64,000 nucleotides of DNA from Nocardia harenae NBRC 108248 (GCF_001612885.1 NZ_BDBH01000006.1:62001-126000); one strand, 5' to 3'. Shown: positions 25,439 through 33,909, counted from the first letter of the stretch. Numbers and translations: made by a program. Notes: generated from the letters alone by a model not told the origin.

Positions 25439-26866
25439 ATGGCGAAGCACGTGCCGACGTCCCGGCTCGCGCGCGGCACCAAGCTCGGCGCGGTCGCCGC
25501 CGGTTCCATGATCCGCTCCCGCCGCACCCGGCTCTCCATGCGCGGGCGCTCCGAGGCGGTGCGCGCCAAGATGGCCGAGGAGTCGATGATCCGCACCACC
25601 GAGCAGGTGGTCATGGTGCTCGGCACCATGAAGGGCGTCGCCATGAAGCTGGGCCAGATGATGTCGGTGCTCGACCTGGACCTGGTGCCGGAGGCGCACC
25701 GGGAGCGGTTCCAGCAGCGGCTCGCGGTGCTCCGCGATGCCGCGCCCGCCGTCTCCTTCGACGCCATGCGCGCGGTGATCGAGGAGGATCTGGGCAGGCC
25801 GCTCGGCGAGATCTTCGCCGAGTTCGGCGACGAGCCGGTGGCGGCGGCCTCGATCGGCCAGGTGTACCTCGGCGTGCTGCACGACGGCCGCCGGGTCGCG
25901 GTGAAGGTGCAGTACCCGGGGATCGACGCCGCGGTCCGCGCCGACCTGAAGAACCTGGCCATGTTCCGCAAGGTGCTGCAGTCCGCCATGCCATGGGTGA
26001 CGCCCGCGGTGCTGGACGAGCTGCGGCTCAATATGGAGGGCGAGCTCGACTACCGGGCCGAGGCGCGCACCCAGCAGCAGATCGCCGCGCTCTACACCGA
26101 CCACCCGTTCATCGTGGTGCCGCGGGCCGTCCCGGAGCTGAGCACCACCCGGGTGCTGGTCAGCGAGTACATCGACGGCCGCGGCTTCGACGAGGTGCGG
26201 AAGCTGCCCGATGCCGAGCGGAATCGGATCGGCGAGATCATCTACCGCTTCTACATGGGGTCGCTCTTCACCTTCGGCGAGTTCTGCGGCGATCCGCACC
26301 CCGGGAACGTGCTGCTCGCGGCGGACGGCCGGGTCGGCTTCCTGGACTTCGGGCTGTACAACCGGATGGACGCCGACCACGTGCGGTTCGAGATCACCTG
26401 CCTGCGCGCCGCCGCCGAGGACCGCGCCGAGGACCTGCGCGAGCTCATGATCCAGCGCGGCGTGATCGACTCGCCGGAGGAGATCGGCGCCGAGGAGTGC
26501 CTGGAGTACGTGCTCTCCGCCTCCGAGTGGTGTCTGGTGGACGAGGAGCTCACCATCACCCCGGAGCTGGCCAGCGGCGCCTTCCTGCTCGCGGTGGACC
26601 CGCGGGCCGGCGAGTTCACCGGCATGAAGCAGCAGAACCTGCCGCCGGAGCACCTGTTCTCCCGGCGCGCCGACTTCCTCACCTTCGGCATGCTCGGCCA
26701 GCTCGGCTGCACCGCGAACTGGCACCTGGTGGCCCGCGAGTGGCTCTACGACGAGCCGCCGGTGACCGAGCTCGGCAAGGCGCACCACGCCTGGCTGGCC
26801 GAGCGCCCGGCCGGGCGCCGTCCCACCACCCCGCCCGCCGCCCGGCGCAAGGCCAAGCGCTCCTGA
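25439..26866 (+). CDS. ABC1/UbiB-family atypical kinase
   Basis: 475 residues; ATG preceded by GGAGG. The KxGQ motif (MKLGQMMSVLDLDLVPE), AAASIGQVYLG (nucleotide loop of UbiB kinases), Lys in VAVKVQYPG, GEFCGDPHPGNVLL and FLDFGLYNRMD are all present. UbiB/COQ8 proteins support quinone synthesis or lipid homeostasis as ATPases; in actinobacteria the role is less clear. No C-terminal transmembrane helices are seen, and the tail is Pro/Arg/Lys-rich. Followed after 31 bp by an enoyl-reductase-like gene on the same strand. Confidence 0.9.
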   Translation: MAKHVPTSRLARGTKLGAVAAGSMIRSRRTRLSMRGRSEAVRAKMAEESMIRTTEQVVMVLGTMKGVAMKLGQMMSVLDLDLVPEAHRERFQQRLAVLRDAAPAVSFDAMRAVIEEDLGRPLGEIFAEFGDEPVAAASIGQVYLGVLHDGRRVAVKVQYPGIDAAVRADLKNLAMFRKVLQSAMPWVTPAVLDELRLNMEGELDYRAEARTQQQIAALYTDHPFIVVPRAVPELSTTRVLVSEYIDGRGFDEVRKLPDAERNRIGEIIYRFYMGSLFTFGEFCGDPHPGNVLLAADGRVGFLDFGLYNRMDADHVRFEITCLRAAAEDRAEDLRELMIQRGVIDSPEEIGAEECLEYVLSASEWCLVDEELTITPELASGAFLLAVDPRAGEFTGMKQQNLPPEHLFSRRADFLTFGMLGQLGCTANWHLVAREWLYDEPPVTELGKAHHAWLAERPAGRRPTTPPAARRKAKRS

Positions 26867-26897
26867 CCTGTCCGAACCATCGAAGGGGACCGCACCC

Positions 26898-28151
26898 ATG
26901 CCCGAAACCCGTGAACTCGACCTGGTGCTCTTCGGCGCCACCGGCTTCGTCGGCAAGCTCATCGCCGAGTACCTGGCCGGGGCCGCCCCCGCGGGCGCCA
27001 GGATCGGGCTGGCCGGGCGCACCAGGAGCAAGCTGGAGCAGGTGCGAAGCGGGCTCGGGCCGGTCGCGGCGGAGTGGGAGCTCATCGAGGCGGACGTGAA
27101 CGACCCGTCCACGCTGAACGCCATGGTCGCCAGGACCACCGCGGTGCTCACCACGGTCGGGCCGTACCTGCGCTACGGCATGCCGCTGGTGGCGGCCTGC
27201 GCGCACGCGGGCACCCACTACGGCGACCTGACCGGCGAGGTGTCCTTCGTCCGCGAGGCCATCGACCGGTACCAGGACATCGCGGTGGCCAGCGGCGCCA
27301 AGATCCTGAACTCCTGCGGCTACGACTCGGTGCCCTCCGACCTCAGCGTGTACCAGCTGTACAAGCGGACGGTCGCGGACAATACCGGCGAGCTCACCGA
27401 CGTCACCCTGATCGCCGCGGTGAAGGGCGGGGTCAGCGGCGGCACCGTCGACTCGCTGCGCGCCATGGTCGAGGAGGCCGCGGCCGACCCGGCCAAGGCC
27501 AAGCTGCTCACGCACCCGTACGCGCTGAGCCCCGACACCGAGCGCGAGCCGAAGGTCGGCAGGCAGACCGACCAGACGCTGCAGCGCGCCGGCGCCATCC
27601 ACCCCGGGCTGCCCGGCTGGGTCGGCACCTTCGTCATGGCGGCGCACAACACCAAGATCGTGCGACGCAGCAATGGCCTGCTCGGCTGGGTGTACGGCAA
27701 GAACTTCCGGTACCGCGAGGTCATGAGCGCGGGCCGCTCGCCGCTCGCCCCCATCGCCGCCGCCGCGCTGGCAGGCGGCACCGTCGCCGGCGTCGCGACC
27801 ACCGCGCTGCTGAGCCGCTCCGCGGTGGGGCGCAAGGTGCTCGACACCGTGCTGCCCGCGCCTGGCACCGGCCCCAGCGAGCAGACCAGGAGGAACGGCT
27901 GGTTCCGGATGAAGACCTACGCCGACACCACCTCCGGCACCACCTACCTCGCCACCTTCGAGGGCAAGGGCGACCCCGGCTACCAGGCCACCGCGGTGAT
28001 GTTCGCCGAGACCGGGCTGGCGCTGGCCTTCGACCGGGAGAAGCAGAGCGAGCTGACCGGCATCCTCACCCCCGCCGCCGCCATCGGCGACGCCCTCACC
28101 GACCGGCTGCGCGCGGCCGGGATGACCATCGAGGTCGAGCCGGTCCGGTGA
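26898..28151 (+). CDS. Saccharopine dehydrogenase-like/trans-acting enoyl reductase family protein
   Basis: 417 residues. N-terminal Rossmann domain LVLFGATGFVGKLIAEYLAG, then LAGRTRSKLEQV and TTVGPYLRYGMPLVAACAHAGTHY, typical of the saccharopine dehydrogenase-like oxidoreductase family. Mycobacterial relatives include the trans-acting enoyl reductase of phthiocerol lipid synthesis (Rv2953) and Rv2449c. A hydrophobic stretch around 290-315 (LAPIAAAALAGGTVAGVATTALL) suggests membrane association. There are no polyketide synthase genes nearby, so the substrate is unknown. It overlaps the next gene by GTGA. Confidence 0.85.
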   Translation: MPETRELDLVLFGATGFVGKLIAEYLAGAAPAGARIGLAGRTRSKLEQVRSGLGPVAAEWELIEADVNDPSTLNAMVARTTAVLTTVGPYLRYGMPLVAACAHAGTHYGDLTGEVSFVREAIDRYQDIAVASGAKILNSCGYDSVPSDLSVYQLYKRTVADNTGELTDVTLIAAVKGGVSGGTVDSLRAMVEEAAADPAKAKLLTHPYALSPDTEREPKVGRQTDQTLQRAGAIHPGLPGWVGTFVMAAHNTKIVRRSNGLLGWVYGKNFRYREVMSAGRSPLAPIAAAALAGGTVAGVATTALLSRSAVGRKVLDTVLPAPGTGPSEQTRRNGWFRMKTYADTTSGTTYLATFEGKGDPGYQATAVMFAETGLALAFDREKQSELTGILTPAAAIGDALTDRLRAAGMTIEVEPVR

Positions 28152-28780
28152 ACCTCGCCCGCCGCACCATGAACGCGCCCGCGCTCGCCGCCGTCTACGA
28201 GCGCGCCTGGCGCCCCGCGCTGTTCTACCTGGCCAGCGGCCGCAGCATGGATACCGACCGCCGCGACGCGGCGCGCACGCTGCGGCTCTGCGGCCCCAAG
28301 CGCGTCCTCGACCTGGCCTGCGGCCCAGGCAATTTCACCAGGCACCTGAGCCGCGAACTCACCGGCGAGGGCAGGGTCATCGGACTCGACTACTCCGAAC
28401 CCATGCTCGCCCAGGCGATCCGCGACAATACCGCCGCCCGCGCCGCCTACGTCCGCGGCGACGCCCGCACCCTGCCCTTCGCCGACGGCGCCTTCGACGC
28501 CGTCTGCTGCTTCGGCGCCCTCTACCTCATCCCCGACCCGCTCCGAGCCACCCGGGAGATGATCCGGGTGCTTGCCCCCGGCGGACGCATCGCGATCAGC
28601 ACCAGCCACCGCGCCCCCGGCTGGTTCGGCACCGTGAGCACCGCGGTCGGCGGCGCGGGCGGTCTCCGAGTCTTCGACACGGCCACCTTCCCTGCCCTCT
28701 TCGCCGAAGCGGGCCTCACCGACATAGACCAGCAAATCCACCGCCTGCTGCAATACGTCAGCGCGACCCGGCCCGCCTAG
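28148..28780 (+). CDS. Class I SAM-dependent methyltransferase
   Basis: 210 residues from a GTG that overlaps the previous stop codon (GTGA). SAM motif I VLDLACGPGNFTRHL at about 50, IGLDYSEPMLAQA (motif II), GDARTLPFADGAFDAVCCFGALYLIPD (post-I to motif IV; quoted in parts: GDARTLPFADGAFD) and LAPGGRIAIST. Likely methylates a small molecule or lipid, given its coupling to an oxidoreductase related to lipid enoyl reductases. Its TAG shares the palindromic CTAG with the stop of the convergent small gene. Confidence 0.9.
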   Translation: MNLARRTMNAPALAAVYERAWRPALFYLASGRSMDTDRRDAARTLRLCGPKRVLDLACGPGNFTRHLSRELTGEGRVIGLDYSEPMLAQAIRDNTAARAAYVRGDARTLPFADGAFDAVCCFGALYLIPDPLRATREMIRVLAPGGRIAISTSHRAPGWFGTVSTAVGGAGGLRVFDTATFPALFAEAGLTDIDQQIHRLLQYVSATRPA

Positions 28781-28956
28781 CTCCCGCTCAACTCCAGCAT
28801 GCGGCGCAGAACGCCGGGCGCGAAGGTGATCTCGACTTCCGTTGCCGCACCCTCGAACACGAAGGTCACGTACCCCGGCCTGACCTCCCGCCCCAGCCGC
28901 ACCGCGCACCGCTCGTCGACGATCAACCACCCACCGCCGGTCAATGGATCCACCAT
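28777..28956 (-). CDS. Small conserved-looking protein, function unknown
   Basis: 59 residues starting MVDPLTGGGWLIVDERCAV and containing YVTFVFEGAATEVEITFAPG. It has a beta-rich pattern with no membrane segment or motif. A purine-rich AGGGG precedes the ATG at 28956. Codon third positions are G/C-rich in this frame. The stop shares CTAG with the convergent methyltransferase gene. The next gene on this strand (GntR) lies 107 bp upstream. Kept as probable because of composition and position, but without family support. Confidence 0.5.
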   Translation of the reverse strand: MVDPLTGGGWLIVDERCAVRLGREVRPGYVTFVFEGAATEVEITFAPGVLRRMLELSGS

Positions 28957-29062
28957 GGCACCCCTCCCCACTCCCCTTGGACGGGCTGCGCCAGAGCCCA
29001 TGTGGATTGTTCCAGCGGTGCCCCGGGTGGTGTCAATGTGGTAACGGCGTGTCGTCGGCGCG

Positions 29063-29857
29063 TCAGACCGCGAACCAGCGGTCCGGTTGCTGGACAACGT
29101 CATCCACCCGCACCAGGGCACCGTCGGCGGTGTGCCGGGCGGAGCGGCGCACGAGGACCGCGGCCGGGTCGGGCAGCCCGAGCTGCTCCCGTTCCCAGGC
29201 GCTCGCGAGCCGGGCGGTGACCCGGTCGTGGCCGAATGCCACCCGGACACCGGCCACCTCGGCGAGGTACCGGCCCGACCCGCCCGGCAGCGCCTCCGCC
29301 CGCGCCAGCAGCGGCGCCCTTTCCGCCAACCCGGGCGCGAACCACGAGGTCACCAGTGCCGCGACCCCGGAATCGCCGCGCACCAACCGGACTCGCGCCA
29401 CCGGTGCGCCCGGACCGGGGAACTCCGCGCGCAGCGAGTCCGGCGCGGGTTCCGCGCCTGCGCGCAGCAGCCGGACGGCGGGGTCGGTCACGGCGCCGCC
29501 CGCGAGGCCGGGCTCGGCGTCGGCCACCACATCCGGGGTGGCGCCGAGCGCGGGCCAGCGGTAGCCCTCCCCCGGGTAACCCAGATGTAGCCCCGGCTCG
29601 TCCCTCGCGATGGCCGCCACCGCCCGCTCGACGACGAAACTGCCCGACTGCGGCCGAGTTTCGACCAGCCCGAGCCGCCGCAGCTCGCGCAGCGCCTTGT
29701 TGGCGGTCAGCCGGGCAACGCTCCACTGCGCCGCCAGCTCGCGCTCGGACGGCACCTCGGCGCCCGGCGGCAGCTCCCCCTCCTCGATGCGGCCGGCGAA
29801 GTGCCTGGCGATCTGCAGATACTTGGGCAGCGCCGGATTGTCGGCAGCCTCGCTCAC
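29063..29857 (-). CDS. GntR-family regulator, HutC/UTRA type
   Basis: 264 residues from GTG 29857 with GAGGGGA upstream. Winged helix at about 10-75 (LPKYLQIARHFAGRIEEG, LPPGAEVPSERELAAQWSVA, RLTANKALRELRRLGLV), then a UTRA ligand domain ending with LVRRSARHTADGALVRVDDVV. Such proteins respond to sugars, amino acids or fatty-acid derivatives. It is divergent from the EspG/WXG module at 30006, which it may control. The frame extends further upstream without a supported start. Confidence 0.87.
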   Translation of the reverse strand: MSEAADNPALPKYLQIARHFAGRIEEGELPPGAEVPSERELAAQWSVARLTANKALRELRRLGLVETRPQSGSFVVERAVAAIARDEPGLHLGYPGEGYRWPALGATPDVVADAEPGLAGGAVTDPAVRLLRAGAEPAPDSLRAEFPGPGAPVARVRLVRGDSGVAALVTSWFAPGLAERAPLLARAEALPGGSGRYLAEVAGVRVAFGHDRVTARLASAWEREQLGLPDPAAVLVRRSARHTADGALVRVDDVVQQPDRWFAV

Positions 29858-30005
29858 TAGTCCCCTCCCCCTCGGCGATCGGCGCCAGTCTAGGCGACAG
29901 GCTCGGTGCGCCAGATCAGCCGACACCGGCGTTTCCGCCGCCCACGGGTGCGTACCCGCCGGTACAGTGCCCATGAGCAGGGGTAACGCCAGATGGGTGG
30001 GGCAC

Positions 30006-30386
30006 ATGGGAATTCCGGATACCGGGCAGTCCGCGGCGCGCGCGCTCTACGCCGCGGCGCGGGAGGGTGGCGCTGAGGTCGTCGCGCTGGACGAGGACGT
30101 CGCGAGCGGGCTCGCCGCCGCCTGCGACGACCTCGTCGCCGAGCTGGAGCGGATCGCCGAGCGCGGGCACGGGCTCGACACCGTGCGCGGGTTCCCCGCC
30201 CTGCCCACCGGCACCGGGCTGGCGCGCGGGTTCGGCGCGAAGGGGCAGGAGTTCCTGGCCACCGTGACGGCGTTCCAGCAGACGGCGCTGTTCTACAAGG
30301 CCGCGTACCTGGCGGCGGGGCGGCGCTTCGCCGATGCCGAGGCGGCCGCGGGTGCGGCCTTCGCCCTTGCCGGGGGCAGATCGTGA
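30006..30386 (+). CDS. Small helical protein of the EspG/WXG module, probable ESX-type substrate or partner
   Basis: 126 residues, all-helical by composition (Ala-rich with regular charged residues: VALDEDVASGLAAACDDLV, ELERIAERGHGLDTV). No signal peptide. Opens a four-gene run ending in EspG, with GTGA overlaps that indicate co-translation. It resembles the small ESX-associated proteins of Nocardia, but no canonical WxG is present in it. A TACAGT box at 29963-29968 is a possible -10; ATG 29973 is an alternative start, but ATG 30006 with GGGTGGGG before it is favoured. Confidence 0.65.
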   Translation: MGIPDTGQSAARALYAAAREGGAEVVALDEDVASGLAAACDDLVAELERIAERGHGLDTVRGFPALPTGTGLARGFGAKGQEFLATVTAFQQTALFYKAAYLAAGRRFADAEAAAGAAFALAGGRS

Positions 30387-30604
30387 ACCGCCGCCGTCGA
30401 GATGTGCCGGTCCCGAACGGGTTACGCCGCGCCGCCGCCGTGTGCCCCGGGTCCAACGGCACGCCGGCGCCGAACGGCGCGGCACGCGCGAGATCCGGCA
30501 CCGCCGCCAGACGTCCCGGGACCCCCGCCGGACCACCCCGCGGCTCCACCCGCGCACGGTCCCGTGCCACCGCCACCATTCGCCCCATCGCGGCGGGGAA
30601 CTGA
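30383..30604 (+). CDS. Small basic protein in the EspG/WXG module, uncertain
   Basis: 73 residues starting at a GTG that overlaps the previous stop by GTGA and ending 9 bp before the next ATG, so its limits fit the operon exactly. The product is Arg/Ala/Pro-rich with no recognised domain. A second open frame (30402-30674) over the same DNA gives a strongly Pro-rich product (PAPPPDVPGPPP), which looks like the Pro-rich linker of ESX-associated proteins. Which frame is used cannot be settled by eye; a past frameshift is possible. Confidence 0.4.
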   Translation: MNRRRRDVPVPNGLRRAAAVCPGSNGTPAPNGAARARSGTAARRPGTPAGPPRGSTRARSRATATIRPIAAGN

Positions 30605-30613
30605 GGCGGGACC

Positions 30614-31237
30614 ATGGCCGACCACGCGGCCAGGGCCGCCGCCGACGCCATCGGGATGCGCAGCCGCGCACTGAGCGGCGCGGGCGCCACCGACCCGCCC
30701 TACGCCCCGGTCCGGGAGCGCTTCGCCGGCTACCCGCATCGCGAGATCTGGGAGCGGGTGCACGAGCAACTCGACCCCGCCGCCCTCGGCCGCGCCGCCA
30801 CCGGCTGGCAGGGCGCAGCGGACGCGCTCGGCGCGGCCTTCCAGTCCTTCGCCGACGCCACCGCGCCGCTCTTCGCCCGCTGGTCCGGCCACTCGGCCGC
30901 CGCCGCAGCCACCGCGACGAGGGAGTTCACCGCGGCGGGCAGCGCGGCGAGCGACGTCTGCCGCACCATCCAGCGGCTGCTCGAGCTGAATGCCGAAGCG
31001 GCGCAGACGGTCCGCGCTGCCATCGTGCCGCCCCCGGAGTACCTGGCCCTGCCGGACCCGGTGGCCGAGGCGGTACACGGCGGCCGCAGGCGCATGGAGT
31101 ACGAGGTGCTCGCGGCGACGGCGCTCGCCGACGCCCAGGACACCATGACCAACGTCTACACCCCGACCATGCCCGCCACCGGCGACGCGGTCCCCCGCTT
31201 CACCGCCCCGCCCCCCGGCCCGGACGGCGCGCGGTGA
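30614..31237 (+). CDS. WXG/PPE-like ESX-secretion protein
   Basis: 207 residues, helical, no signal peptide. It has a WxG turn (TGWQGAADALGAAF) flanked by long helices, and YPHREIWERVHEQLDPAALG upstream of it, the arrangement of large WXG100/PPE-like type VII substrates. A YxxxE sequence (YPHRE) is present. The C-terminal 30 residues are Pro-rich and flexible. Its stop overlaps the espG-like GTG by GTGA; EspG proteins bind such substrates as chaperones. No ESX core genes (eccC, eccD, mycP) are in the window. Confidence 0.65.
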   Translation: MADHAARAAADAIGMRSRALSGAGATDPPYAPVRERFAGYPHREIWERVHEQLDPAALGRAATGWQGAADALGAAFQSFADATAPLFARWSGHSAAAAATATREFTAAGSAASDVCRTIQRLLELNAEAAQTVRAAIVPPPEYLALPDPVAEAVHGGRRRMEYEVLAATALADAQDTMTNVYTPTMPATGDAVPRFTAPPPGPDGAR

Positions 31238-31992
31238 AGTGGGTGCTCGACCCGGACGAGTTCAGCTACGTCTGGGAGAACGAGACCGGGCTGGACCGCA
31301 GGCCGTACCCCATCAATATGGCGCCCGCGGGCACCGCCCGCAGCGAGCGCGAGCACGCGGCGCTGCGGCTCCCGCAGCGCTTTCCGCGCCAGGCCGACCC
31401 CGACCTGGCCGCCGCGCTCATGGTCTGCGCCCGCCCGGACGCCACCACGGTCACCGTCTCCGGCGAGCGCACCGTGCGTACCCGGAACAACGGGAGCGCC
31501 CCGCACACCGAGCGCATCCTGCTCTACGCCGCCGTGGTGCACCACCACGCCGGCATCGTCGCCGCCGGTCCGAAGCAGGTCACGGTGGTCATGTGCCACG
31601 CCCGCACGCTCGGCGAGCGGCTGGTCAAACTGATCGGCTCGGCGCAGGCGGGCCGCAACCCGGTGCTGCGCGAGCCGCAGGACGCGGTGCTGCACGGCCA
31701 CGCGGAGACCTTCGGCTCCGGCGCCCGCCCCGGCGCCGACCGCACCGGCGAGCCGGACCAGGGCGCCGCCCGCTTCCGGAAGATGCTGCGCCGCCCGGTG
31801 GACGGCCGCGGCTTCGTCACCGTCACCGTCTCGCCGGACGACCCCATGTCGCCGCCGACCAGGCACCGCAGCTGGCTCGATCTCAGCGGCGACGGCCGGT
31901 ACCTGCTCACCACCGCGCACGACCTCACCCTGACCCCGGTCGACGACGAGGAATTCGCCGCGCAGCTGACCAGGCTGGCCCAGATCCGCTGA
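31234..31992 (+). CDS. EspG-family chaperone for ESX (type VII) secretion
   Basis: 252 residues from a GTG overlapping the preceding stop. The opening WVLDPDEFSYVWENETGLDRRPYPI is the usual EspG start (Trp, Glu-Phe, Trp, then RPYP; quoted in parts: WVLDPDEFSYVWE, LDRRPYPI). It continues with the alternating beta/helix layout of the family (ERILLYAAVVHHHAGIVAAG; DLSGDGRYLLTTAHDLTLTP). EspG binds PE-PPE type substrates in the cytosol and carries them to the secretion channel. Length is slightly below the usual 270-300. The linked substrates upstream make this a self-contained chaperone/substrate module. Confidence 0.8.
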   Translation: MKWVLDPDEFSYVWENETGLDRRPYPINMAPAGTARSEREHAALRLPQRFPRQADPDLAAALMVCARPDATTVTVSGERTVRTRNNGSAPHTERILLYAAVVHHHAGIVAAGPKQVTVVMCHARTLGERLVKLIGSAQAGRNPVLREPQDAVLHGHAETFGSGARPGADRTGEPDQGAARFRKMLRRPVDGRGFVTVTVSPDDPMSPPTRHRSWLDLSGDGRYLLTTAHDLTLTPVDDEEFAAQLTRLAQIR

Positions 31993-32022
31993 CCCCGGCC
32001 GCGCACGTGGTAGGTGTGGGGG

Positions 32023-32868
32023 ATGTCGCCGAGATGGACAACACCCGCCGCCGCCGCGCTGCGCGCCGACGGCCTGCGCGTCGCCGATCTGGACACTTCG
32101 GCGACGCCGGGCTTCACCGGCGACAAGGTGGCCGGGCAGCAGCTGCTCGCCGAGCGCACCGCGGTGCTCTCCGCGCTGCAGGAGAAGCTCTACGCCAACG
32201 GCCGCTCCGGCGACCACCGCAATGTGCTGCTCGTGCTGCAGGGCATGGACACCGCGGGCAAGGGCGGCATCGTCAGGCACGTGATCGGCTCGGTTGATCC
32301 GCAGGGCGTCGACCACGCCTCCTTCGGCGTGCCGACGCCGGAGGAGCAGCGCCACCACTACCTCTGGCGGATCAGGAAGGCGCTGCCGCGCGGCGGCCAG
32401 CTCGGCGTCTTCGACCGCTCGCACTACGAGGACGTCCTGGTGGTCCGGGTACACGACCTGGTGCCGCCCACCGAGTGGGAGCCGCGCTACGACGAGATCA
32501 ACGAGTTCGAGCGCGGGCTGGTCGACGAGGGGACCTCCCTCGTCAAGGTCGCCATGTTCGTCTCCCTCGACGAGCAGAAGAAGCGGCTCCGCGAGCGGCT
32601 GCAGCGCCCCGACAAGTACTGGAAGTTCAACCCGAGCGATATCGACGAGCGCGCCTTCTGGCCGCAGTACCAGGCCGCCTACCAGGCCATGCTCGACCGC
32701 ACCGGCACCGAGTACGCGCCGTGGCACGTCATCCCCTCCGACCGCAAGTGGTACTCCCGCCTCGCCGTCACCGAGCTTCTCATCGATGCACTCGCCGCCC
32801 TCGAACTCGACTGGCCCGCCGCCCAGTTCGATGTCGCGGAGCAGTTGACGAGGTTGGAGCAGGCTTAG
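32023..32868 (+). CDS. ppk2: Polyphosphate kinase 2 family protein
   Basis: 281 residues from ATG 32023. Walker A GMDTAGKGGIVRHV, then FDRSHYEDVLVVRVH (Walker B and lid region) and FNPSDIDERAFWPQY, the class signature. PPK2 enzymes phosphorylate nucleoside mono- or diphosphates with polyphosphate. A GTG three codons upstream (32014) is also open, but GGGGG lies right before the ATG. The gene is single-domain. Together with ppx at the left edge it touches polyphosphate metabolism, though 31 kb apart. Confidence 0.92.
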   Translation: MSPRWTTPAAAALRADGLRVADLDTSATPGFTGDKVAGQQLLAERTAVLSALQEKLYANGRSGDHRNVLLVLQGMDTAGKGGIVRHVIGSVDPQGVDHASFGVPTPEEQRHHYLWRIRKALPRGGQLGVFDRSHYEDVLVVRVHDLVPPTEWEPRYDEINEFERGLVDEGTSLVKVAMFVSLDEQKKRLRERLQRPDKYWKFNPSDIDERAFWPQYQAAYQAMLDRTGTEYAPWHVIPSDRKWYSRLAVTELLIDALAALELDWPAAQFDVAEQLTRLEQA

Positions 32869-32889
32869 GGGGCCTCGCCGTATCAGGCG

Positions 32890-32985
32890 TGTTTGTCGCG
32901 TGCGGCGACGCTCCAGCGCGGCGAACCCGGTTACCGCAGCGAGCTCGATCGGGACGGCGACGGGACGGCCTGTGACACCTGCTCG
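32890..32985 (+). pseudogene. Remnant of an excalibur calcium-binding domain
   Basis: One frame reads RGEPGYRSELDRDGDGTACD, which is the second half of the excalibur domain (GxPGY...LDRDGDGxACE) with its EF-hand-like DxDxDG loop. The expected first half appears just upstream in a different frame as ACGDAPARR, so a frameshift near 32925 separates the two. No start codon with a signal peptide is in reach. It sits in the otherwise empty 297-bp gap between ppk2 and the DsbA-like gene. The gap also has a 17-bp-spaced direct repeat of CCTGTGACACCTG at about 32968-32999. Confidence 0.6.
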
Positions 32986-33165
32986 GTGCCTGTGACACCT
33001 GATCGGCGACCGCGGGCACCCCCACCCGCCCCCGTTCGACTACGGAAAATCTCAGGTCACTACGCCAGGATGGGTCGCGATGCCCCCGGGCCGCGTTCGG
33101 TGACGCGGCACTACGATCGGTGCGGCAGCGATCGGAAGCCGGACGAAAGGCGTGGTGAACGCAGG

Positions 33166-33909
33166 GTGAGCAAGGAACGCAAGAATCCGCTGGCAGCCGC
33201 CGAGGCCGCCGACCGCAAGCGCAAGCTCCTCATCCAGGTCGCGGTCGCCGTCGTGCTGGTCGGGCTGGTGGCCGCCATCGGCATCAGCATCGCCATCAAG
33301 AACGCCGCGAACAACGACGAGGGGCCGACCCCGACCATCGCGGCCACCGCCCCGCAAAACCCGGCGGGCATCACCGGCACCATCACCGATAGCGGCTACA
33401 TCCGCATCGGCAAACCCGACGCCACCACCACCGTCCGCGTCGTCGCCGACCTGCAGTGCCCCGCCTGCAAGGCCTTCGAGGCCCAGTACGGCCCGGTCCT
33501 CGAGGACGCCGTTGCCAACGGCACCGCCGCGGTCGAGTACAACATCATCGCCTTCCTCGACCGCGCGTCGAGCACCGAGTACTCCTCGCGCGCCGCCAAC
33601 GCCGCCTACTGCGTCGCGGGCACCGACCCGGCCAAGTTCCAGAGCTGGCTGAAGACCATGTACGCCCAGCAGCCGGCCGAGGGCACCGCGGGCCTCCCGG
33701 ACGCCTCACTGCTGCAGATCGCGCAGACCGTCGGCTACACCGACCCCTCGATCGAGCAGTGCATCACCGACCGCACCTACGACAAGTACGTCGCGGCCCG
33801 CACCGACGACACCCTGAACGGCGGCGTGCAGTCCACCCCGTCGGTGTTCGTGAACGGCACCCAGGTCACCCCGGACCAGCTGGCCGGCGCGATCACCGCC
33901 GCGCAGTGA
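33166..33909 (+). CDS. Membrane-anchored DsbA-like thiol-disulfide oxidoreductase
   Basis: 247 residues from GTG 33166 with GCAGGG upstream. Cytoplasmic basic segment (KERKNPLAAAEAADRKRK), one membrane helix (about 26-46), then a thioredoxin-fold domain with active site LQCPACKAFE, extra cysteines in AYCVAG and IEQCITD, and cis-Pro in QSTPSVFVNG. It introduces or reshuffles disulfides in exported proteins. The next gene, a VKOR homologue overlapping by GTGA, would re-oxidise it, as in mycobacteria. Confidence 0.92.
   Translation: MSKERKNPLAAAEAADRKRKLLIQVAVAVVLVGLVAAIGISIAIKNAANNDEGPTPTIAATAPQNPAGITGTITDSGYIRIGKPDATTTVRVVADLQCPACKAFEAQYGPVLEDAVANGTAAVEYNIIAFLDRASSTEYSSRAANAAYCVAGTDPAKFQSWLKTMYAQQPAEGTAGLPDASLLQIAQTVGYTDPSIEQCITDRTYDKYVAARTDDTLNGGVQSTPSVFVNGTQVTPDQLAGAITAAQ

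Noticed and set aside
28148-28780. Cyclopropane mycolic acid synthase (umaA/pcaA relative)
   Set aside because: The M. tuberculosis order suggested it, but this 210-residue protein is a generic class I methyltransferase, too short and lacking the family's VLDIGCGWG-type context and length near 290.
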